Shown piece by piece: positions 34,892 through 43,318 of a stretch of 64,000 nt of DNA. Below the pieces are notes generated by a model, which saw only the letters and a program-made list of their open reading frames with translations, was not told the origin of the DNA and ran no database searches. Origin of the DNA: an uncultured Erythrobacter sp. (lineage in GTDB: Bacteria; Pseudomonadota; Alphaproteobacteria; Sphingomonadales; Sphingomonadaceae). Each line of letters starts with the position of its first letter. Positions within the stretch are counted from its first letter, which is position 1. The stretch covers positions 124,001-188,000 of the forward strand of contig CANLVN010000002.1 in the NCBI GenBank assembly GCA_947494705.1, read 5' to 3'. Both the position numbers and the translations under genes were made by a program.

Positions 34892-35521
34892 TCAGGCGAT
34901 GCCGAAATTGCCCTTGAGCCCGTCGACCACATATTGCGTCGCGAGCGCAGCCAGAAGCACGCCCAGAAGCCGGGTGATGACCGCCTCCACCTTGTCGCCG
35001 AGCAACCGGATCAACGGTCCTGCGGCAACCAAAGCAACTGCGGTGATGACTAGGACGCTGCCAAGCGCTGCGAACACCTCGACCCTTTCGGCGGTGGTGT
35101 CGGCTTCGTTCATGAGCAGCATGATCGCCGCAATCGCGCCCGGCCCGGCAAGCATCGGCATTGCCATCGGGAAAACCGAAACATCTTCGATCTCGGGGTC
35201 GGCGCTAATCTTGTCGGCGCGCTCTGTGCGGCGCTGAGTACGCTTTTCGAAAACCATCTCGAACGCGATCCAGAACAGCATCAATCCGCCTGCGATGCGG
35301 AAGCTGTCGAGTTCGATATGAAGGGCATTGAGGAGGCCCTCGCCGAAGAAGGCGAAGACCAGCAGGATCGCCGCAGCAATCGCCGTTGCACGAAGCGCCA
35401 TCGTGCGCGCCTGCACCGACGTTGCGCCCTTGGTCAGACCGGCATAAATCGGCGCGCAGCCCGGCGGGTCGATGACCACGAACAGGGTGATGAAGGCGGA
35501 GATGAAAAGTTCAGGCAGCAT
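34892..35521 (-). CDS. MarC family integral membrane protein
   Basis: A 209-residue protein with six predicted membrane segments. MarC/UPF0056 signatures include FVVIDPPGCAPIYAGLT near the N-terminus and FPMAMPMLAGPGAIAAIMLLM in the middle. Despite the name, the family is not established as a multiple-antibiotic-resistance transporter; substrate unknown. It follows the lipoprotein gene by 12 bp, so it is probably the last gene of the yggT-folD operon. Confidence 0.92.
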   Translation of the reverse strand: MLPELFISAFITLFVVIDPPGCAPIYAGLTKGATSVQARTMALRATAIAAAILLVFAFFGEGLLNALHIELDSFRIAGGLMLFWIAFEMVFEKRTQRRTERADKISADPEIEDVSVFPMAMPMLAGPGAIAAIMLLMNEADTTAERVEVFAALGSVLVITAVALVAAGPLIRLLGDKVEAVITRLLGVLLAALATQYVVDGLKGNFGIA

Positions 35522-35533
35522 GGTGCGCCCTCA

Positions 35534-36313
35534 TCACCCTTCGTCTGCGGATGCAAGACTTTCCTCGATAGCCGTCACCCACTCGCCTTCGAACCAGTAG
35601 TCGGCGGTGACGTATTTCACGCTATCCCCGTTGTCGCCATCCCTGTGCTCCCAGCGCCAGCGCAAGGTTCCATCGCGTGAGACCTGCACTGCGGAATCGC
35701 CGCTTTCGCCGGCCGGGATAGGGGGAGGCGGTGGCACGCTTTCGCCGTTTCGCGGGCAGGTCGCGACCAGCCCGCGCACCATATTCATCGCAGTGACGAT
35801 GATATCGCCCTCCTCAGCCTGCATACGTGGCGAGGGCTGCGGATCGTCGAGCCCGGCATTGTCGTAGGTCCAGCGGTAACTGTTGTCGTCCTGCCTTGCC
35901 CAGACGGTGACGTAATTGCCGACCATGCCTTCGCCATCAACGAACCGCCCCTGGCTTAGCGCGAGGCTGCCGTCGCAACTCTTGACCACGACACGCGGCC
36001 CCCATTGGATCTGGATATTCGCTCTCTCCAGCGCGGGGGCGACAGCATCGAAGGGGACCACACCGTTGCGCCCATGAATGAGCGCGCCCGACGCGGCAAA
36101 GTCGCGCGCTGCATCGACAAAGCCCTTTTCCCTCGCCGCACGCGCATAGGCGATTTCGGTCGAAACGATTGTGCTTGGCTGTGCTTCTCCCGGCGCGCCC
36201 CGAAGAGCGCGCTCGATTACCGTGTCGGATGGCCCGCGCGGCCCATTCGCTGCGCAGGCGGAGAGGGTCAGGGCGAGGGCGCCGAGAACCAGTGTTGTGG
36301 AGCGTGTCGTCAT
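35534..36313 (-). CDS. Conserved lipoprotein of unknown function
   Basis: A 259-residue protein with a clear lipoprotein signal: [18 protein letters not shown] (lipobox LSAC, Cys20). The mature part has a SnoaL/NTF2-like feel ([42 protein letters not shown]), with a Pro run PPPPPIP in a linker near residue 193. Its ATG overlaps the folD stop (36310-36313), so it is co-translated with folD. Function unknown; a cell-envelope role is likely. Confidence 0.82.
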   Translation of the reverse strand: MTTRSTTLVLGALALTLSACAANGPRGPSDTVIERALRGAPGEAQPSTIVSTEIAYARAAREKGFVDAARDFAASGALIHGRNGVVPFDAVAPALERANIQIQWGPRVVVKSCDGSLALSQGRFVDGEGMVGNYVTVWARQDDNSYRWTYDNAGLDDPQPSPRMQAEEGDIIVTAMNMVRGLVATCPRNGESVPPPPPIPAGESGDSAVQVSRDGTLRWRWEHRDGDNGDSVKYVTADYWFEGEWVTAIEESLASADEG

Positions 36314-37203
36314 AGCCCTTCCGGCACGGCGAGCCCGGCGTTGCGATAGGCCGCCACAAGCGTGTTGCGCAGCAGTACCGCGATGGTGGTCGCGCCGACG
36401 CCGCCGGGGACCGGTGTGATCGCGCGGACATGCGCCTCCGCCTCGTCATAGGCGACGTCGCCGACGATCTTGCCCTTGATCTCGCCGGGTTCAGGATCGA
36501 GCCGATTGATCCCGCCATCGAGCACCACCGCGCCGGGCTTGAGCCAGTCGCCACGGATGAGATTGGGTACGCCAACCGCCGCCACCACGATATCGGCTCG
36601 ACGCAGCAGGCCCTGAAGGTCGCGCGTGCGGCTGTGTGCCATGGTCACCGTGCAATTCTCGGCCAGCAGCAACTGCGCCATCGGCTTGCCGAACAGGATC
36701 GAGCGCCCCACCACCACTGCATCGAGGCCGCTCAGATCATCGAATATATCGCGCAGCAGCAGCATGCAGCCGAGCGGCGTGCATGAAGTCAGCGCCTCCA
36801 TCCCCAGCACCAGACGTCCCGCATTGGTGGGGGTGATGCCATCGACGTCCTTGTCGGGATCGATCGCGGCGATGATGGTTTTCTCGTCGAGATGCTTGGG
36901 CAGCGGGAGCTGGACGAGGATGCCGTCGACCGCTTCGTCGCGATTGAGGCGCTCGACCAGTTCGAGCAGCACGCGCTCATCGGTGTCGGCGGGCAGGCGA
37001 TGCTCGAAGCTCTCCATGTTGGCGGCCAGCGTCGCCTTGCCTTTCGAGCGTACATAGACTTGGCTCGCGGGGTCCTCCCCTACCAGCACGACTGCAAGGC
37101 CGGGCTTGCGACCTGCGGCCTCGGCAAACTCCAGAGCGCGTACACCGACGCGCTCGCGCAAGCGAGCAGCGAAGGCCTTTCCATCGATCCTGGTGGCAGT
37201 CAT
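36310..37203 (-). CDS. folD: Methylenetetrahydrofolate dehydrogenase/cyclohydrolase
   Basis: A 297-residue bifunctional enzyme interconverting 5,10-methylene-, methenyl- and 10-formyl-tetrahydrofolate for one-carbon metabolism. Motifs: YVRSKGKA (catalytic Lys), [14 protein letters not shown], the NADP site [17 protein letters not shown] and the C-terminal [15 protein letters not shown]. Full family length. It overlaps by 4 bp both with yggT upstream and with the lipoprotein gene downstream, a tightly coupled operon. Confidence 0.97.
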   Translation of the reverse strand: MTATRIDGKAFAARLRERVGVRALEFAEAAGRKPGLAVVLVGEDPASQVYVRSKGKATLAANMESFEHRLPADTDERVLLELVERLNRDEAVDGILVQLPLPKHLDEKTIIAAIDPDKDVDGITPTNAGRLVLGMEALTSCTPLGCMLLLRDIFDDLSGLDAVVVGRSILFGKPMAQLLLAENCTVTMAHSRTRDLQGLLRRADIVVAAVGVPNLIRGDWLKPGAVVLDGGINRLDPEPGEIKGKIVGDVAYDEAEAHVRAITPVPGGVGATTIAVLLRNTLVAAYRNAGLAVPEGL

Positions 37204-37496
37204 GCTGCAGCGTTGATGATGTTGCGTAGCACGATCAGCACGATCTGCGCGCCGACGATCAGCACAAGCGGCGAGAGGTCCAGCGCGCCGGTCTGCGGCA
37301 TGACGTTGCGGATCGGCCGCAGGACCGGATCAAGCAGGCGATTGATCGATTCGTAGATCTGCATCAGGAACTGGTTCGAGGTATTCACCACGTTGAAGGC
37401 GAACAGCAGGCCGATCACGAACTGCACGATGATGAGCATCACGAAGACGTTCACCAGCAGCGCGATGATCTCGTAAATTGTAAAAAGTGCTTGCAT
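37200..37496 (-). CDS. YggT family membrane protein
   Basis: A 98-residue protein with two hydrophobic regions (residues 3-30 and 70-95) and the YggT motif [30 protein letters not shown]. YggT proteins act in membrane or division-site organisation and ion homeostasis; details vary. The start ATG at 37496 (MQALFTIYE) was chosen; the extension to 37532 is not family-like. The stop overlaps the folD start (ATGA). Confidence 0.92.
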   Translation of the reverse strand: MQALFTIYEIIALLVNVFVMLIIVQFVIGLLFAFNVVNTSNQFLMQIYESINRLLDPVLRPIRNVMPQTGALDLSPLVLIVGAQIVLIVLRNIINAAA

Positions 37497-37615
37497 GGAA
37501 AGTCCGATTGCCTCGTGTTCGGCGCTGCGCAAGTCGAGCGCCCGTTTGTGTCCCGAAGTGGCGTATTAGCCGACTAACACGCCCTTTTCCAGTGTGCCGT
37601 GTGAGCGGCTTCCTC

Positions 37616-38524
37616 TCATGCGCGCACCAGGGTCCCTGCCCCGCGTGCCGTGAAGAACTCGAGCAGCATTGCATGGGCGACCCTGCCATCGAGCACAACC
37701 GCAGCCTCGCAGCCCGATTCGACCGCGGCGACACAGGTCTCCAGCTTGGGCACCATGCCTCCGCGGATCGTGCCCTCCTCCTTCAGCTTCGCAATGTCGG
37801 CAGGCGCGAGGTCGGTGAGCAGTTCGCCATTTGCATCGAGCACGCCTGAAACGTCGGTCAGCAGGAACAACCGCGCAGCGCCCAGCGCCGCCGCGATCGC
37901 GCCTGCCATCGTGTCGGCGTTGATGTTGTAGGTCGCCCCGTCCTCGCCCCCTGCGATCGGAGCGATGACCGGTATCATGCCCGCAGCCACCGCAGTGTCG
38001 ATCACGCTCGTATCGACATGCGCCGGCTCGCCCACGAAGCCCAGGTCCACCACGCTCTCGATTGCGCTTTCCGGGTCCCGGGTGGTGCGCGTCACCTTGC
38101 GCGCCGTCACCAGCCTGCCATCCTTGCCCGACAGGCCTAGGGCCTTGCCGCCCGCATTGCCGAGCCAGCCGACGATTTCCTTGTTGATCGCGCCCGACAG
38201 GACCATCTCCGCGACCTTCGCGGTTGCCTCGTCCGTGACGCGCAGACCATCGACGAAGGTGCTCTCCACGCCCAGCTTGGTCAGCATGTCGCCGATCTGA
38301 GGGCCGCCTCCATGCACGACGACCGGGTTGATGCCGACGGCCTTGAGCAGCACGATATCCTCGGCGAAGTCGCGCGCGGCTTGCGCGTTGCCCATTGCGT
38401 GGCCGCCATACTTCACGACGAAGGTGCGTCCGGCATAGCGCTGGAAGTAGGGCAGCGCCTCGATCAGCACCTCTGCCTTGGACAGGTCGAGTTTGGCGGC
38501 AGGCGGATTGGACTTTGCGGTCAT
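37616..38524 (-). CDS. argB: Acetylglutamate kinase
   Basis: A 302-residue amino-acid-kinase-family enzyme phosphorylating N-acetylglutamate in arginine biosynthesis. Motifs: [25 protein letters not shown], the substrate region [12 protein letters not shown], and [12 protein letters not shown] near the C-terminus, the last usually part of the arginine-feedback site in hexameric enzymes. Full length, start ATG at 38524. It lies 119 bp upstream of yggT, probably as a separate unit. Confidence 0.97.
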   Translation of the reverse strand: MTAKSNPPAAKLDLSKAEVLIEALPYFQRYAGRTFVVKYGGHAMGNAQAARDFAEDIVLLKAVGINPVVVHGGGPQIGDMLTKLGVESTFVDGLRVTDEATAKVAEMVLSGAINKEIVGWLGNAGGKALGLSGKDGRLVTARKVTRTTRDPESAIESVVDLGFVGEPAHVDTSVIDTAVAAGMIPVIAPIAGGEDGATYNINADTMAGAIAAALGAARLFLLTDVSGVLDANGELLTDLAPADIAKLKEEGTIRGGMVPKLETCVAAVESGCEAAVVLDGRVAHAMLLEFFTARGAGTLVRA

Positions 38525-38645
38525 GGCGTCTCGGGCTCTTCTCGGGCGCGTGTCGTTCGAGCGCGCCGCTTAGCCGCTTCGCAGCGCCTAGGGAAGGCGA
38601 AGCGGCGTTTTCCTCGCTTTCCCACCCTGCTAGCTTCAGCGCCAC

Positions 38646-39200
38646 ATGTCGCGCCGTCCTTCCCCGCCCCGCTTTCGCCGTCGCTCCACACTGGCCGGGC
38701 GGCTGTTCCAGTGGTGGCTGCTGTGGCGCGTCCCGCTCCTGCTGCTGGTCGTGATGAGCGTGTGGTGGTTCGTGTTCCGCCCCATCGCCGCCGAGCAGGG
38801 CTGGGTCCGCGTGACCGAGCGCTTTGCCATCTGCGGCGAGGACGGCCCGCGAGAGGCGGGCTGCGTGGTCGATGGCGATACGCTGGTCATGGGCTTTGGA
38901 CCCGGGCAGCGCCGCATCCGGCTGATGGGCTTTGACGTGCCCGAGATGGACGGCGCGTGCGAGACCGAGCGCACCCTCGCCCGCGCCGCGCGCCGGCGCC
39001 TCCATGCATGGCTTGGCGAAGGGGCGTTCGAGTGGAACGGAGCCGACGATCCGCCCCATGACCGCTATGGCCGCGAGCTGCGCGCTGTGCGGCGCATCGG
39101 CGCCGGGGGAGCGCGCGAGCGGCTGTCGCGGGTGATGATCGAGAGCGGGCTGGCGAGCGAGTCGGGTTGGGGCGCTGACGAGCGCGACTGGTGCGACTGA
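38646..39200 (+). CDS. Thermonuclease-like (SNase fold) membrane-anchored protein, first copy
   Basis: A 184-residue protein with one N-terminal membrane segment (LLWRVPLLLLVVMSVWWFVF) and an SNase-like domain: VVDGDTLVMGFG...RIRLMGFDVPEMDGAC and DRYGRELRAVR. The catalytic Arg (RIRLMGFD), Asp (DGDT), Glu (PEMDG) and second Arg (RYGR) of staphylococcal nuclease appear present. It would degrade nucleic acid at the periplasmic side. A similar gene lies 2.5 kb downstream (41,680). Its substrate is not known. Confidence 0.82.
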   Translation: MSRRPSPPRFRRRSTLAGRLFQWWLLWRVPLLLLVVMSVWWFVFRPIAAEQGWVRVTERFAICGEDGPREAGCVVDGDTLVMGFGPGQRRIRLMGFDVPEMDGACETERTLARAARRRLHAWLGEGAFEWNGADDPPHDRYGRELRAVRRIGAGGARERLSRVMIESGLASESGWGADERDWCD

Positions 39201-39508
39201 GCCCTCGCAATCCTACAGGATGGAACACCTGGAACACGGTCCAGGGCGAAAAACCGCAAAGTGTAACCTTGGGCTGCCAAAAGTGTGACCTTGAGGGGCC
39301 CGAGTGTGACCTTTTGCCCGCAGAGTGTGACCCTGACGCGCCCCGAAGTGTCACCTTGCGCCCGGACAAGTGTAACCCTTTCAGCGGTCACGAAGCATCG
39401 GAAAAGGCGGACAGGACAACGCATATCCGCCAATCCTATCGCGCCGCGCATCGAGTAGGAAAGCGAGACACGCGACAGGCGCGAAGCGACGCGCTACACC
39501 CTCCACCC
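39201..39508. other. Intergenic region with a phased repeat array
   Basis: Some 300 bp. The left 60 bp follow the nuclease stop; 39,261-39,380 is the six-copy repeat array; the rest leads to the lipoprotein start. No gene is supported here, although the frame of the lipoprotein gene stays open through the repeats. Confidence 0.6.
39261..39380. repeat. Six-copy helically phased direct repeat GTGTnACC(T/C)T
   Basis: Copies start at 39261, 39283, 39304, 39325, 39348 and 39370: GTGTAACCTT, GTGTGACCTT, GTGTGACCTT, GTGTGACCCT, GTGTCACCTT, GTGTAACCCT. The distances are 22, 21, 21, 23 and 22 bp, i.e. two turns of DNA, with unrelated GC-rich spacers. This regular phasing points to a protein-binding array or a regulatory repeat, not to a simple tandem duplication, because the spacers differ. 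Confidence 0.75.
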
Positions 39509-40183
39509 ATGCAAGCCAGACACGCAATCTCCGCCCTGTTCGCCGCATCCGTGATCGCCGCGTGCACCCCCTCCGCCTCCGATACGGGCACGCCCGATCA
39601 GGGCGCCGACACCGCCAGCGACCCGCAGGACGAATTCTTCGCCGCGCTCTCGACCCATTGCGGAAAGGCCTATTCCGGCGAGCTGGTCAGCGACGACGAA
39701 TCCGACTCCGATTTCGCCGATGCGCGCATGGTGATGCATGTCGCCGAGTGCAGCGAGGACCGGATCGCGGTTCCCTTCCATGTCGAGCAGGACGGCGAAT
39801 GGAACCGCTCTCGCACATGGCTCATCACCCGCACCGATGACGGCCTGCGCCTCAAGCACGACCACCGCCACGAAGACGGGACCGAAGATGCCGTGACGAT
39901 GTATGGCGGGGACACGGGGGACGCGGGAACCGCCCGCGCCCAATCCTTCCCGGTCGATGACGAGAGCATCGCCATGTTCGAGCGCGAGGGGCTGGACGCT
40001 TCGGTCACCAATGTCTGGACGGTCGAAGTCGATCCGGCGGATGCCGAGAATGCCCGCTTCGCCTACCAGTTGCAGCGCACTCTCGCCGGTGGCGCGCCAG
40101 AGGACCGCTTCTTCCGGGTCGAATTCGACCTCGACAATGCAATTCCGCCCCCGCCCGCCGCGTGGGGACACGAGGCGGACTGA
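39509..40183 (+). CDS. Putative lipoprotein of unknown function
   Basis: A 224-residue protein with signal SALFAASVIAACTPS (lipobox, Cys at about 19). The mature protein is acidic, with CGKAYSGELVSDDESDSDFADARMVMHVAECSEDRIAVPFH and two Cys possibly paired; no named family is recognised. The start ATG at 39509 is the last Met before the signal; the frame is open further upstream through the repeat array but has no start support. It may be controlled by the array just upstream. Confidence 0.75.
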   Translation: MQARHAISALFAASVIAACTPSASDTGTPDQGADTASDPQDEFFAALSTHCGKAYSGELVSDDESDSDFADARMVMHVAECSEDRIAVPFHVEQDGEWNRSRTWLITRTDDGLRLKHDHRHEDGTEDAVTMYGGDTGDAGTARAQSFPVDDESIAMFEREGLDASVTNVWTVEVDPADAENARFAYQLQRTLAGGAPEDRFFRVEFDLDNAIPPPPAAWGHEAD

Positions 40184-40255
40184 GGGCGGAAATCAACAGC
40201 ACTTCGGCTGTCTGGGATCCAGCGGGGCTGCGACCCTACCCCGCTGGAAACTCGT

Positions 40256-40528
40256 TCAATATTCGATGTCGTTGGTTGCTTCGGCGCCGGAGGGCGGCTC
40301 GGGCTCGCTCATTTCATCGTTCGACAGTTCATCTTCGGGCAGGGGCTGGGCCGGTTCTGCATCGCCCTCTGCATTGGGCATACCCACGCCCGGCGCATCG
40401 GCAGGCGGCGCGGCCATGTCGTCGATCGGCGCGGTTTCGGTTTCTTCGGCCTCGGTGTTGCAGGCCGACAGGAGCAACGCGGCGCTGATGCCGGTGATCG
40501 TGGCGAATGTCTTGGTCATGGGCTTCAT
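40256..40528 (-). CDS. Small acidic lipoprotein
   Basis: A 90-residue protein: signal TITGISAALLLSACNT (lipobox LSAC), then an acidic, Pro-rich low-complexity tail without domain motifs. Similar small Asp/Glu/Pro-rich lipoproteins are common in Erythrobacteraceae-type genomes. It shares composition with the next gene (40,612-40,893), possibly its paralogue. Function unknown. Confidence 0.7.
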   Translation of the reverse strand: MKPMTKTFATITGISAALLLSACNTEAEETETAPIDDMAAPPADAPGVGMPNAEGDAEPAQPLPEDELSNDEMSEPEPPSGAEATNDIEY

Positions 40529-40611
40529 GGTGGTCCCCCTGATTGAATGGATTGGTTGAGCCGCTTGCGGGCGCGTGCGCCTCGACCGGGCTGGGATAAC
40601 CGGGCCTTAGC

Positions 40612-40893
40612 TTACTGCTCGGGCGGGTTGTCCTCGATATCCTGGTATTCCGCGTCCGAACGGCTGTCGATATCGGCGGTGTTGGGCGTGTCGCCTTCGG
40701 AATAGGCTTCCTCGATACCCGGCACGGCTTCCTCGATTTCCTCGTCGGTCACATTGTCCGGCTCGGCAGCGATTTCGGGATCGGGCAAGTCGTCTTCACC
40801 CGTCTCCGCAGGTTCACCGCAGGCCGCGAGCGCAAAGGCGAGCGCGAGCGGGGTGGTCAGGGCGAGTGTTTTCTTACGAAAGCGGATACGCAT
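40612..40893 (-). CDS. Small acidic lipoprotein, possible paralogue
   Basis: A 93-residue protein: basic n-region MRIRFRKK, signal TTPLALAFALAACGE (lipobox), then an extremely acidic mature chain (EEIEEAVPGIEEAYSEGD). The ATG at 40893 has GAGGAGACC just upstream. It is separated from the similar lipoprotein by 83 bp. Function unknown. Confidence 0.7.
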   Translation of the reverse strand: MRIRFRKKTLALTTPLALAFALAACGEPAETGEDDLPDPEIAAEPDNVTDEEIEEAVPGIEEAYSEGDTPNTADIDSRSDAEYQDIEDNPPEQ

Positions 40894-40970
40894 GGTGGTC
40901 TCCTCATGGTGTTGGAGACTCAATGCCGATCGCGGCAGTCGGTTCCGGGACTGTGCGTTTGCGCGCGTGT

Positions 40971-41240
40971 CTAGCGGGCGTCCTGGCGCGCGGCCTCCCG
41001 CATCGCCTCCTGCCGTGCATCCTCTGCCGCCCGCGCCTTTGCGATCAGTTCGTCGAGCGATTGCTCGTCTGCATTCGCAGGTTTCGCAGGCGATTTGTGC
41101 GCAACATCGACCGACGCGGCGAGCGGCGGCGTATCCTCGGGCGCAGGCACGGCAAAGTAAGCCGAAACCAACACCGTCCCCGCCCAGAACAAAGCGCTCC
41201 AGCGGCTTCGGAAGATGTTCTTGTAACGGTTCAGCAGCAT
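40971..41240 (-). CDS. Small single-pass membrane protein
   Basis: An 89-residue protein with one N-terminal helix (SALFWAGTVLVSAYFAV) and a charged periplasmic or cytoplasmic tail with an Ala/Glu/Arg helix (LIAKARAAEDARQEAMREAARQ). No family recognised. It stands alone between the lipoproteins and a DUF1294 gene. Confidence 0.6.
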   Translation of the reverse strand: MLLNRYKNIFRSRWSALFWAGTVLVSAYFAVPAPEDTPPLAASVDVAHKSPAKPANADEQSLDELIAKARAAEDARQEAMREAARQDAR

Positions 41241-41289
41241 GGACCGCGAGGGTAGCGGGGGAAGGTTAAGGGAGGGTGTGGGTTTGGCG

Positions 41290-41586
41290 CTACCAGAACC
41301 AGATTAGCGCAAAGACGCCTGCGCAAAGCTGAAAGCCCGCAATGACGTGAAGGTGGTTACTGAAGGGCTGCTTGCGCGTCTTGTGCCGAAACAGCGCCCG
41401 CCCCGCATAGGCTCCGGGCGTCCCACCGAGGAACGCGAACTGGAGCAATGTGGCTTCGGAGATTCGGCGGCTTCTGCTCTCGGCGAGCGCCTTGTCGATG
41501 CCGAAAGCAGCAAAGGCGAGTAAGTTCATCAGCACCAGAGCGGTGGCGATATTAGCCGGAGTGAGAAGGTCGGCGAGCGGGTCCAT
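41290..41586 (-). CDS. DUF1294 membrane protein
   Basis: A 98-residue membrane protein with the DUF1294 pattern: NLLAFAAFGIDKALA, RRISEATLLQFAFLGGTPGAYAG, FRHKTRKQPF, then a last hydrophobic helix. Some relatives fuse this domain to a cold-shock domain; here it is alone. Function unknown. Confidence 0.9.
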   Translation of the reverse strand: MDPLADLLTPANIATALVLMNLLAFAAFGIDKALAESRSRRISEATLLQFAFLGGTPGAYAGRALFRHKTRKQPFSNHLHVIAGFQLCAGVFALIWFW

Positions 41587-41679
41587 TGGCGGGCATTACG
41601 CCGGGATGAGTTGAGGAAGGGTTGCCGGAGGGTGCTCCGGTTAGCGTGATATTGAGAATTTCTCGGCACCTATCCGGTT

Positions 41680-42234
41680 ATGGGCAAAGTGATCCCGAAC
41701 ACACGCTGGACCAAGGCGCAGGCCTATGGCGGCAAGCCACGAAGGCTTGGCTGGTTTCCGATTGCATTGGTGGCAGTGCCACTGGCCGCTTTCAGCGCAA
41801 TTTTCTTCGCTCCCTCGATCAGCGAGCGGCCAGACGCCAGCGCCGCTGTCGGCGTGGTCGATACAGAGCGAGCCACTTTCGATTTTTGCTCAGGCCCGGT
41901 GCGCGTCACTTGCGTAGTCGATGGCGACACGATCTGGTATCGCGGAGAGAAGATCAGGCTGGTCGGCTTCGACACTCCCGAAATCTCGAACCCCGGCTGC
42001 GCCCGCGAACGGCGTCTGGGCGAGCAGGCAAAGCTGCGCTTGCAGGAATGGCTGAATGCTGGGGCGTTTAGTCTGGAGCCGAACCCAGAAGGGCGGAGCG
42101 AAGACCGCTATGGGCGGAGTCTGCTGGTAGTGTCGCGCGGCGGCGAGAGCGTGGGCGACGCGATGCTGGCGGATGGGCTGGCTGAGCGGGAAATGTTTGG
42201 TGCTAAGCACAAAGACTCAAAGAATGGCTTCTGA
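41680..42234 (+). CDS. Thermonuclease-like (SNase fold) protein, second copy
   Basis: A 184-residue protein with an N-terminal membrane segment (WFPIALVAVPLAAFSAIFF) and an SNase-like domain: CVVDGDTIWYRGEKIRLVGFDTPE, then DRYGRSLLVV. All four catalytic positions (Asp in DGDT, Arg in RLVGFD, Glu in TPE, Arg in RYGR) appear conserved. It has the same length and layout as the gene at 38,646, so probably a diverged paralogue and not an adjacent tandem copy. Confidence 0.85.
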   Translation: MGKVIPNTRWTKAQAYGGKPRRLGWFPIALVAVPLAAFSAIFFAPSISERPDASAAVGVVDTERATFDFCSGPVRVTCVVDGDTIWYRGEKIRLVGFDTPEISNPGCARERRLGEQAKLRLQEWLNAGAFSLEPNPEGRSEDRYGRSLLVVSRGGESVGDAMLADGLAEREMFGAKHKDSKNGF

Positions 42235-42278
42235 TAAAAATCGCGGCCCCCGAATTGTAAGAAGAAAAGTTAAGCCCG

Positions 42279-43130
42279 CTATTCTGCGCCGCTTAGATCT
42301 TCATTCGAGGCCTTGAGCCTAGAGATCATCTGCGGACGGTCCCCAAAAGCTCCGTCGGCAAATTTCTCCGTCAGTCTCCAATTTCTTGCGTCTTCTTCCG
42401 AAATATTGTGGAGCAATGCATGTCTGTCTATCAGTGGCTTAAATTTCTCGCGGCCTTCGCCATAAACACAGTTTAGTGCCAGCAACACCACTTCCGAATT
42501 CGATAAGCTCGCACGTAAAAGGCGTATATAGAGAACTTTTTCTTCTACTCCCACCTCATCGATTAGTCTAACGATGTGATAAATAGTGCGAAAATAATGT
42601 CCGAGATCATCTCGGTTGCGAAGATAAACCTCATTATAATTTTTTCGATCCGACTCATCGTTTCCGAATGTTCGCCCGATCTTCTCCTCGACAATTCGCT
42701 TTATCGCATCCCGCCCCCGCACAGGATTTTGGTTATACTGATCGGTGACTTCGATTTCTTTCGTTGTGTCCCTTAATAGTTCAATAAGTCGAAAATAGGT
42801 GGCCTCAAAGTCGCGCTTCTCTGCAAGCTTCTTCTCGGCCTTGGCACTGATCCTCGCATCGCTAAGCTCGTCTCTTTGAGCAAGATAGGCACCTAAGGCA
42901 CCCACCGCTGCTAGACCAGCCATGAAGGTATTTAGCGGACCGAAGGAGTCGCCAAGTTGCCCAACGGCCTCAAACTCCCAAGCCACTCCAGTTGGATTGA
43001 AGCCTAAACCGCTTGACGCAACGAAACCTAAATATAGCGCGGCGACCAGACAAACTCCAAGCGCGACTCTTTTGAAGTGTCTCGACTGACTACTCTCATC
43101 CTCGCGCCTGTCGCCGCTTGGATCGCTCAT
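42279..43130 (-). CDS. Putative phage abortive infection protein (putAbiC-like)
   Basis: A 283-residue protein: two N-terminal membrane segments (VALGVCLVAALYLGFVA and NTFMAGLAAVGALGAYLA) around GQLGDSFGPLN, a coiled or helical part (ELSDARISAKAEKKLAEKRDFEATYFRLIELL), then HYFRTIYHIVRLIDE and a C-terminal helical region. This layout matches the putAbiC family. Base composition is clearly more AT-rich than the neighbouring nrd genes, which suggests transfer. The ATG at 43130 overlaps the DUF2158 stop (TGATG), so it is translated from the same message as nrdB. Phage-defence function is a family-level inference. Confidence 0.78.
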   Translation of the reverse strand: MSDPSGDRREDESSQSRHFKRVALGVCLVAALYLGFVASSGLGFNPTGVAWEFEAVGQLGDSFGPLNTFMAGLAAVGALGAYLAQRDELSDARISAKAEKKLAEKRDFEATYFRLIELLRDTTKEIEVTDQYNQNPVRGRDAIKRIVEEKIGRTFGNDESDRKNYNEVYLRNRDDLGHYFRTIYHIVRLIDEVGVEEKVLYIRLLRASLSNSEVVLLALNCVYGEGREKFKPLIDRHALLHNISEEDARNWRLTEKFADGAFGDRPQMISRLKASNEDLSGAE

Positions 43131-43312
43131 CACATTGCCTTCTCGATTGCAGGCAATGGAAAATATTGCGAAGTCGTCTCATTGTTCGATTTGAACCAAG
43201 TGCAAAACGCCTGGACGTCAGTGTTATAAGGGCGATCAAGACATGTTATAGTCATGGTAGGGCCGCCGCTTCGAAGTTTTACGGTATCTCCGACGACAAA
43301 ATCGGCTTCCAT
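43130..43312 (-). CDS. DUF2158 (YodC-like) small protein
   Basis: A 60-residue beta-rich protein: FVVGDTVKLRSGGPTMTI and VQAFCTWFKSN, the DUF2158 signature. Such proteins frequently accompany toxin or defence genes and mobile DNA, role unknown. It starts 6 bp after the nrdB stop and is coupled to the putAbiC-like gene, so nrdB-DUF2158-putAbiC reads as one transcript. Confidence 0.88.
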   Translation of the reverse strand: MEADFVVGDTVKLRSGGPTMTITCLDRPYNTDVQAFCTWFKSNNETTSQYFPLPAIEKAM

Positions 43313-43318
43313 CTCGCC

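Noticed and set aside
37566..39059. 497-codon minus-strand frame across argB
   Set aside because: Shifted frame of argB with Arg/Gly-rich nonsense composition.
39261..39380. CRISPR array
   Set aside because: Repeat units are only about 10 bp with 11-13 bp spacers and no cas genes; it does not fit a CRISPR.
39191..39508. N-terminal extension of the lipoprotein gene through the repeat array
   Set aside because: The frame is open only by chance through the phased repeats; the lipoprotein signal begins at the Met at 39509.
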